This document shows positions 13,683-17,867 of a stretch of 17,867 nucleotides of DNA, one piece after another. Source of the DNA: DASUMP01 sp036277635 (lineage in GTDB: Bacteria; Actinomycetota; Acidimicrobiia; IMCC26256; PALSA-610); NCBI GenBank assembly GCA_036277635.1, contig DASUMP010000188.1:1-17867 (forward strand), written 5' to 3'. Below the pieces are notes generated by a model. The model was given only the letters and a program-made list of their open reading frames with translations, had not been told where the DNA came from and made no database searches. A program made the position numbers and the translations under genes. How positions within the stretch are numbered: the stretch's first letter is position 1; the number at the start of each line of letters is the position of its first letter.

Positions 13683-14080
13683 CACTGATCGCTTCCTTCG
13701 AGCCGGGCGCGCAGGTTGAGCACAGCCTCTTCGATCGCGTCGCCGAGGACGAGCGCGAGTGGCGCCGGCTCGACCTCGGTGGAGTACACGAGCAGCGCGT
13801 CGGCCGGTCCGAGCGCGAACACGTCGACGGTCGCGAGGTGCTCGATGACGGGGACGCCTCCCGTCACGCGGTACTGGAACCGGCGCAGCTCCGCGTCGCT
13901 CGTGACGATCCGCTCGATCAGCTCGAGGCCGCTGCGCAGCGAACAGCGGCGCACGTCGCCCTCGATGCTCGATGACTCCATCGCCGGGAACCAGTCGGCG
14001 ATCGTGCCCGCGTCGGCGATGACGTCCCACACGGCGTCGGCGGGGCGGGCGATGCGCACTTCGCGCCGGAGGGTCGCCAT
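13682..14080 (-). CDS. SRPBCC-fold (START/polyketide cyclase-like) protein
   Basis: This 132-aa protein has the SRPBCC helix-grip pattern: TLRREVRIARPADAVWDVIA, then GTIADWFPAMESS, a central EGDVRRCSLRSGLELIERI and a long C-terminal helix (ALVLGDAIEEAVLNLRARLE). Members bind hydrophobic ligands in a cavity or act as cyclases; the ligand here cannot be told. I chose the ATG at 14080 because the fold begins there; the frame is open to 14230 over non-homologous sequence overlapping the next gene. No strong ribosome binding site is visible. It sits 16 bp downstream of the anti-sigma-type kinase and touches the sulfatase start, so it could be a ligand sensor or accessory of either. Confidence 0.78.
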   Translation of the reverse strand: MATLRREVRIARPADAVWDVIADAGTIADWFPAMESSSIEGDVRRCSLRSGLELIERIVTSDAELRRFQYRVTGGVPVIEHLATVDVFALGPADALLVYSTEVEPAPLALVLGDAIEEAVLNLRARLEGSDQ

Positions 14081-14096
14081 TGGATCGATCGGGTGC

Positions 14097-14483
14097 TCAG
14101 CTCGCGAGCGTGCGATCGCTGTGCACGTCGATGCTGAACCACACGGTCTTGTCGGCCCCGCGCGCGTGGTGCACGCCCCACTCGTCGGCGAGCGCGTCGA
14201 CGATGCGCAGCCCCCGACCGGCGGGTTCACTCGGATCGGGCGACCGGCGGACCGGGTCGCCGCTGCCGCTGTCGGTGACTTCGACCTTCACGACGTCGCC
14301 CGTGCGTTCGACGCTCACCGTGAACGGGGTGCGAGCGTGACGGATCGCGTTCGACGCGAGCTCGGAGACCATGAGCGTGATCGACTCGCGGATGTCGGTC
14401 GGGACGTCGCCGAGCTCGCCGACGACGAACCGCCGCGCGGCGGCCGCCGACGTGGGCGCGCTGGTGAACGATCGCGCCGTCAC
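14097..14483 (-). CDS. Anti-sigma-factor-type serine kinase (RsbW/SpoIIAB-like HATPase)
   Basis: This 128-aa cytoplasmic GHKL ATPase belongs to the HATPase_c_2 family. The N box is ELASNAIRHA (residues 41-50, Asn45), G1 is DSGSGDP (71-77) and G2 is GRGLRIVDALA (89-99). Homologues bind a sigma factor and phosphorylate a STAS antagonist. The start is a GTG overlapping the STAS gene stop as GTGA. With the STAS and PP2C genes just upstream, it completes a partner-switching module. No sigma factor gene is present in the window, so the target is unknown and may be encoded elsewhere or be a non-sigma protein. Confidence 0.88.
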   Translation of the reverse strand: MTARSFTSAPTSAAAARRFVVGELGDVPTDIRESITLMVSELASNAIRHARTPFTVSVERTGDVVKVEVTDSGSGDPVRRSPDPSEPAGRGLRIVDALADEWGVHHARGADKTVWFSIDVHSDRTLAS

Positions 14484-14803
14484 GAGCCCTCGACCGGGAG
14501 GGTGGCTTCCAGCCCGGTCGCCTCCACGACCCGTTGCACGATCCCTGTGGGGTTCCGCAACACGATGTCGTCGACCTGTTCGGCGGCTTGGAGCAGCACT
14601 GCCAGCCCAGAGCTGTCGATGAACTCGAGTGCACCGAGATCGAAGATGACCCGCGCGGGTCGCGCGTCGAGCACGGGTGCCAGCGTGCGGCGCACCGCCG
14701 GTGCGCTCGACATGTCGAGCTCGCCACTGATGCGCACGACGACCGTGCCCGAGCCGTCGTCGTGCTCCACGACCGTGTGCGCGCCCTCGTTCACCTCGGC
14801 CAT
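14480..14803 (-). CDS. STAS-domain anti-sigma factor antagonist (RsbV/SpoIIAA-like)
   Basis: This 107-aa single STAS domain contains VVVRISGELDMSSAPAVRRT and the phosphorylation loop FIDSSGLAVL (61-70). Ser65 aligns with the phosphorylated serine of SpoIIAA. In the known mechanism, the unphosphorylated form releases the target from the kinase. The phosphatase encoded upstream resets it. The ATG at 14803 lies inside the end of the phosphatase gene, a 13-nt overlap, with GGGGGTGAG just upstream, so the pair is coupled. It overlaps the kinase gene by 4 nt at its other end. Confidence in family is high. Confidence 0.9.
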   Translation of the reverse strand: MAEVNEGAHTVVEHDDGSGTVVVRISGELDMSSAPAVRRTLAPVLDARPARVIFDLGALEFIDSSGLAVLLQAAEQVDDIVLRNPTGIVQRVVEATGLEATLPVEGS

Positions 14804-16449
14804 CTCACCCCCAACAGCGCGATGTCGTCGTCGCTGCCCTTCGGCACGACGTCGGCGACGACACGACCGAGGAGCTCGTCGAGCCCTCCGTCGTGTCGGG
14901 CTGCAGCATCGCGCAGATGCTCGAGGCCCACGTCGATCGTCTGCCCGCGACGCTCGAAGAGGCCGTCGGTGAACGCGAGCAGCGTCGCGTCGTCGGGGAT
15001 CCGCACCGTGACGGCCCCGTGCTCGCCGGTGGCGGGCACCCCGATAGGTGTGGCCACCTCGGTCGTCACGAACGTGGCGCCGGCGGGGCCAACCAAGAGC
15101 GCGTTGGGATGGCCGGCGTTCGCCAACGTGATCTCCCGCGTGCGCACGTCGACCACGCCGCACAGCACGGTCGCGAAGAACCCGTCGCGGCCGACGTCGA
15201 GAAGCGCGCGCAGCTTGCGCAGGATCGTCGTGGGCGTGTCGCCCTGGGCGGCGTACGCCCGGATCGCGTACCGCAACGACGCCATCACCGCGGCGGCCGG
15301 AATGCCACGGCCGCTCACGTCGCCCACCACGAGCAGCACGTGGTGCTCGTCGACCTCGACCACGTCGTACCAGTCGCCGCCGATGTCGACGCCTTCGACG
15401 CCGGGCACGTAGCGCACGCCGATCTCGAGCCCGGGGATCGTCGGCAGCTGTTGGGGCAACAAGCTGTGCTGCAGCTCCTCGGCGATCGTGCGCTGGTTCG
15501 CGTACAAGTCGGCGAGCTCGCCGGCGAGGCTCTCGGCGCGCTCGCGCTGGCGCAGCAGCCGCTCGGTCAACGCGGCGGCGCCGCCGGTGAGGATCGCGCC
15601 CGCGACCGCCAGCGCGAGCGGCAACCACGAGAGGATCGTCGCGCCGAGGTGCTCGCGCGGCGAGGTGACGAACAGCAGCTCGTCGGCGCCGAACGCCACG
15701 ATGGTGTCGGTGCGGCGGCCGGTGATGGGGAGATCCTCGACGCTGGAGATCACCAGCGCGTCGCCGAGCTCACGATCACCGAGGTACAGCGCGTAGTCCA
15801 GGTCCGCGAACGCCGAGTCCCGTTGGATCACCTGTCGGCGGTTCGGCGGGAGCGCTGCCTCGGCGTACGCGACGTAGCGCCCGCCGGTGGCCTTCGACGC
15901 GTACGCGTAGCCGAGGCGAGGCGACTCGTCGTCGAGGAGGCCGATGACGTCGAAGTCGTCGACGGCGAACGCACCGTCGATCATCGCTTCGATCTCTTCG
16001 GCCGGCCGGGCCATCACCTCGAGGTCGGCGCCGATGACGTCGATCGGCTCGGGGTTCCCGCGTTCGAAGACCGCGGCGCCGACGAACGGGCCGCCCTCGC
16101 CGGTGGCGGAAACGAGGATGTTCTCCACTGCTGCGACGTCGCCGCCGGTGCCCTGGGCGAGCTCGGCCGTCGTGGCGAGCGGCACGCGGATCGTCGGCAG
16201 GCTCCCGTTCAACACGGTCGACGCTTCCAGTGTTCGCTGCTCCAGCAGCGACTGCTCGTTGTCGTCGTTCACGAGGTTCGCGGCGATCGTCATCGCGGTC
16301 GTGAGGAGGATCCCGATGAGCAGGACGACGACGGCGCCGATGTCGAGCGGCCGCCGCCGCGTCCGGCGCGGGCGCGGCGGCTCGACGCCGTCGACCGACG
16401 GCAGCCGGTGATCGACCGTGTGCTCGCCCGCCACTGCCGCGCCGCTCAT
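14791..16449 (-). CDS. Membrane-bound PP2C (SpoIIE/RsbU-type) serine phosphatase with extracytoplasmic sensor
   Basis: This 552-aa sensor phosphatase should dephosphorylate the STAS protein in response to an outside signal. A basic cytosolic tail precedes TM1 (about 36-60). An extracytoplasmic domain of about 210 residues follows, in a position like CHASE-type sensors. TM2 lies at about 270-294. A charged linker helix (about 295-328) leads to the catalytic PP2C domain: GGDWYDV (357-363), GDVSGRG (376-382), NAGHP, FTDGLFE and DDDIALL. The conserved aspartates for two metals are present. I do not recognise the sensor domain, which has several acidic clusters (for example DDFDVIGLLDDES). The ATG at 16449 has AAGGG upstream; TAGCCT about 27 nt before it is a likely -10. 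Confidence 0.9.
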   Translation of the reverse strand: MSGAAVAGEHTVDHRLPSVDGVEPPRPRRTRRRPLDIGAVVVLLIGILLTTAMTIAANLVNDDNEQSLLEQRTLEASTVLNGSLPTIRVPLATTAELAQGTGGDVAAVENILVSATGEGGPFVGAAVFERGNPEPIDVIGADLEVMARPAEEIEAMIDGAFAVDDFDVIGLLDDESPRLGYAYASKATGGRYVAYAEAALPPNRRQVIQRDSAFADLDYALYLGDRELGDALVISSVEDLPITGRRTDTIVAFGADELLFVTSPREHLGATILSWLPLALAVAGAILTGGAAALTERLLRQRERAESLAGELADLYANQRTIAEELQHSLLPQQLPTIPGLEIGVRYVPGVEGVDIGGDWYDVVEVDEHHVLLVVGDVSGRGIPAAAVMASLRYAIRAYAAQGDTPTTILRKLRALLDVGRDGFFATVLCGVVDVRTREITLANAGHPNALLVGPAGATFVTTEVATPIGVPATGEHGAVTVRIPDDATLLAFTDGLFERRGQTIDVGLEHLRDAAARHDGGLDELLGRVVADVVPKGSDDDIALLGVRWPR

Positions 16450-16475
16450 GAATCCCTTCCGCCGTGGCGGGCGCC

Positions 16476-16481
16476 AGGCTA
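16476..16481 (-). promoter_or_regulatory. Likely -10 element of the phosphatase-sulfatase run
   Basis: Minus-strand TAGCCT fits TANNNT and includes the TAG stop codon of the upstream methyltransferase. A transcript starting about 7 bases on would have a leader near 20 nt containing GGAAGGG before the ATG at 16449. No convincing -35 was found. Confidence 0.38.
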
Positions 16482-17135
16482 GGGGGTCATCGACGCGTCA
16501 CGAACGCGGCGCGCCCGGCCGATCACGTGCGGCGCGACCGGCGCGGCCAGCACCGACGGGCGGAACGTGAAGCGGCGTTCCTCCTCGACCTCGAAGCCCG
16601 CGGCGCGGATCGCGCGCGGCGTGTCGCGGGCGGTGTGGCACCCACCCGCGAACCACGGCCAGACCACATCAGTGGCGCGCTGCAGCCGTTGCTGCGCGGC
16701 GCGCTCGCCGAGCACGTGCTCGTAATACCGAAGCTCGCCGCCGGGTCGGAGCACGCGCCGCAGCTCGGCCAGCGCGCTCGCTTGGTCGCGGACCGAGCAC
16801 AGCACGAGCGACGCGACCGCCGCGTCGAACGAGGCGTCCGGGAACGGTAGGTCGTCGGCGACCGCGTCGTGCACGCTCACCGGCACCTGCGCCCGGGCGC
16901 CGGCGATGGCGGCGCGGGTGCGCAGCGTCGGCTCCGGTTCGACGGCGACGACCTCGGTGACCTCCGCCGGGTAATGGCCGAACATCAAACCGGTCCCGGC
17001 GCCGATCTCGACGACGCGCCCCGACAGGCCGCGCACCAACTCGTCGCGGTGCTCCGCGACGCCGTGTCGCTCCATCTGGTCGGCGAGTCGCGCGTACACA
17101 CGCGCGAACACCGGGTGGTGCACGGAGCGCGACAT
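16479..17135 (-). CDS. Class I SAM-dependent methyltransferase
   Basis: This 218-aa protein has SAM motif I VVEIGAGTGLMFGHYP (41-56), an acidic residue ending the next strand (VVAVEPEP), DDLPFPDASFDAAVASLVLC and LRRVLRPGGELRYYEHV. The C-terminal part with GGCHTARDTPRAIRAAGFEV is common in the UbiE/Methyltransf_11 group and in METTL7-like thiol methyltransferases. The substrate is unknown. The ATG at 17135 lies 7 nt after TAGCGT with no useful ribosome binding site, consistent with a leaderless message. It lies between the hemerythrin-domain gene and the partner-switching genes on the same strand. The 29-bp gap to the phosphatase start contains that gene's likely -10. Confidence 0.85.
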   Translation of the reverse strand: MSRSVHHPVFARVYARLADQMERHGVAEHRDELVRGLSGRVVEIGAGTGLMFGHYPAEVTEVVAVEPEPTLRTRAAIAGARAQVPVSVHDAVADDLPFPDASFDAAVASLVLCSVRDQASALAELRRVLRPGGELRYYEHVLGERAAQQRLQRATDVVWPWFAGGCHTARDTPRAIRAAGFEVEEERRFTFRPSVLAAPVAPHVIGRARRVRDASMTP

Positions 17136-17142
17136 GGAGGCG

Positions 17143-17148
17143 ACGCTA
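17143..17148 (-). promoter_or_regulatory. -10 element for a leaderless methyltransferase transcript
   Basis: Minus-strand TAGCGT fits TANNNT and ends 7 nt before the ATG at 17135, the same spacing as at rlmA and the mod regulator. It lies in the 28-bp gap after the hemerythrin-domain gene. Confidence 0.42.
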
Positions 17149-17163
17149 GAGGAACCGCCAGCG

Positions 17164-17838
17164 TCACGCGGCGGCGAGGTGCCCCAGCGAGACGGGTCCG
17201 CCGGCCTCGACGCCGTCGCGCCAGCGCCGCTCGAAGCGCGCCCGGAGGGCGTGGCGGTACGCGAAGCGCACGGCCGGCGGCAGCTCGCGCTCGGCGACGC
17301 CGCGGAACGGGTCGGGGACCGCGTCCATCAGCCACGGGACCATCACGCTCAGCGCGCGCCACGGGGTCGCGCGCCGCAGCCGCCGGGCGAACTGCTCGTG
17401 CTCGGCGGGGCTCAGCGCGGCGAGCCACACCGGCAGCAGCCGGGTCTCCTCGAGTGCCAAGTGGTCGTCGAGGAACGTGGCGAGGTCGTGGATGCCGGTC
17501 CGGACCCGCTCGTCGCCGCCGGTCCACGCGGCCGCGCGCAGGGCGTCGAGGGTCGTGTCGAGGCGGGCGTGGTCGGCTTCGACCTCGTCGGCGGCCTCCC
17601 GGATCGCGGCGTCGCGTGAGCGCAGGACCGGCAGGAGGACGCGATCCTCGCCGTGGTGGTGCGCCCGGATCACCCGGTCGAAGAGGTCGAGGCGCCGACC
17701 CATGTCGGTCGCGCCCTGCTCCGCAGCGGCGACCAGCGTGCCCATCTCCCGTCGCAGGGCGGCGTGGACGAGCAGGAACCCGAGCACGGGGGCCGGGGCG
17801 GGCAGGTCGTCGGTGCTCAGGTCGGTCGCGTGCTCCAC
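17164..17838 (-). CDS. Hemerythrin HHE-domain protein
   Basis: This 224-aa cytoplasmic protein carries an N-terminal four-helix hemerythrin-like domain. Candidate di-iron ligands are His25 (LVHAALR), the HHHGED cluster (60-65), His in EADHARLD and the HLALEE segment (His and Glu near 134-139). Such domains bind O2, NO or iron, or sense redox state. The C-terminal 70 residues (TPWRALSVMVPWLMDAVPDP onward) are found in actinobacterial homologues and have no known role. I chose the GTG at 17838 because GGAGGGG lies about 4 nt upstream; a GTG at 17865 would add nine residues and lies at the window edge, so a still longer N-terminus cannot be fully excluded. It may be the first gene of the minus-strand run, or end an operon entering from the right. 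Confidence 0.82.
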   Translation of the reverse strand: MEHATDLSTDDLPAPAPVLGFLLVHAALRREMGTLVAAAEQGATDMGRRLDLFDRVIRAHHHGEDRVLLPVLRSRDAAIREAADEVEADHARLDTTLDALRAAAWTGGDERVRTGIHDLATFLDDHLALEETRLLPVWLAALSPAEHEQFARRLRRATPWRALSVMVPWLMDAVPDPFRGVAERELPPAVRFAYRHALRARFERRWRDGVEAGGPVSLGHLAAA

Positions 17839-17842
17839 GGGT

Positions 17843-17849
17843 CCCCTCC
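17843..17849 (-). promoter_or_regulatory. Ribosome binding site of the hemerythrin-domain gene
   Basis: Minus-strand GGAGGGG lies 4 nt before the GTG at 17838. It favours this start over the GTG at 17865. Confidence 0.6.
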
Positions 17850-17867
17850 GGTTCGTCGTCGCCACCG

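Noticed and set aside
11889..13688. Long plus-strand frame (599 aa) opposite the sulfatase
   Set aside because: No recognisable domain, composition dominated by Arg, Val and His, and it is the mirror of a well-supported sulfatase.
14893..16482. Long plus-strand frame (529 aa) opposite the PP2C phosphatase
   Set aside because: Charged, repetitive composition without motifs; the minus strand carries all PP2C hallmarks.
1..17867. Mobile element, prophage or CRISPR content
   Set aside because: No transposase, integrase, phage gene, terminal repeat pair or regularly spaced repeat array was seen, and base composition looks even throughout.

Overview
The window is very GC-rich, about 70% by eye, with strong G/C preference at third codon positions, GTG starts, tight gene packing and several apparently leaderless promoters. 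This fits a high-GC actinobacterium. Acidimicrobiia or a relative is possible, but that placement is inference; no rRNA or marker gene here settles it. I found no tRNA, rRNA, CRISPR array, insertion sequence or prophage gene, and no gene-free stretch over 300 bases. The longest gaps are about 130 bases.

Layout. (1) Positions 1-2828, minus strand: a four-gene molybdate operon, read as a TOBE-domain regulator, modA, modB and modC. Every junction overlaps by 4 nt, and modC runs off the left edge. (2) Positions 2860-4064, plus: a HAD sugar-phosphate phosphatase overlapping a GNAT acetyltransferase. They diverge from the molybdate operon across 31 bp that hold an inverted repeat and two overlapping -10 candidates. 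(3) Positions 4129-5615, plus: a TerC-family membrane protein overlapping a universal stress protein. (4) Positions 5616-6321: two small uncharacterised proteins facing each other (98 aa plus, 59 aa minus), each with a strong ribosome binding site, and palindrome-rich flanks. (5) Positions 6322-9097: a 2-oxoglutarate/Fe(II) oxygenase (minus) divergent from a crotonase and a dienoyl-CoA-reductase-like SDR (plus), with a 12-bp palindrome between them. (6) Positions 9113-12130: an RlmA-type 23S rRNA methyltransferase (minus) divergent from a sulfotransferase-family gene and a GT-C-type membrane glycosyltransferase (plus). (7) Positions 12141-17838, minus: hemerythrin-domain protein, methyltransferase, membrane PP2C phosphatase, STAS antagonist, anti-sigma-type kinase, SRPBCC protein and a Cys-type sulfatase. 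The last five are packed by overlaps or very short gaps.

How the parts may work together. The mod genes form a complete uptake system that senses its own cargo, because the regulator carries a molybdate-binding TOBE/Mop domain. PP2C, STAS and HATPase are the three classic parts of a partner-switching module (RsbU/RsbV/RsbW type), here with a membrane sensor but no sigma factor nearby. An SRPBCC protein and a sulfatase follow in the same run. The sulfatase converges on a sulfotransferase and glycosyltransferase pair with only 10 bp between stop codons, so enzymes for making and removing sulfate esters are neighbours. The crotonase and SDR look like a small acyl-CoA catabolic pair; both depart from textbook active sites.

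The most unusual points are the compact divergent mod/HAD control region, a recurring -10-to-start geometry at four genes, the glycosyltransferase without a well-placed standard start codon, the partner-switching/SRPBCC/sulfatase run, and the two orphan small proteins. None is proven to be a new system.
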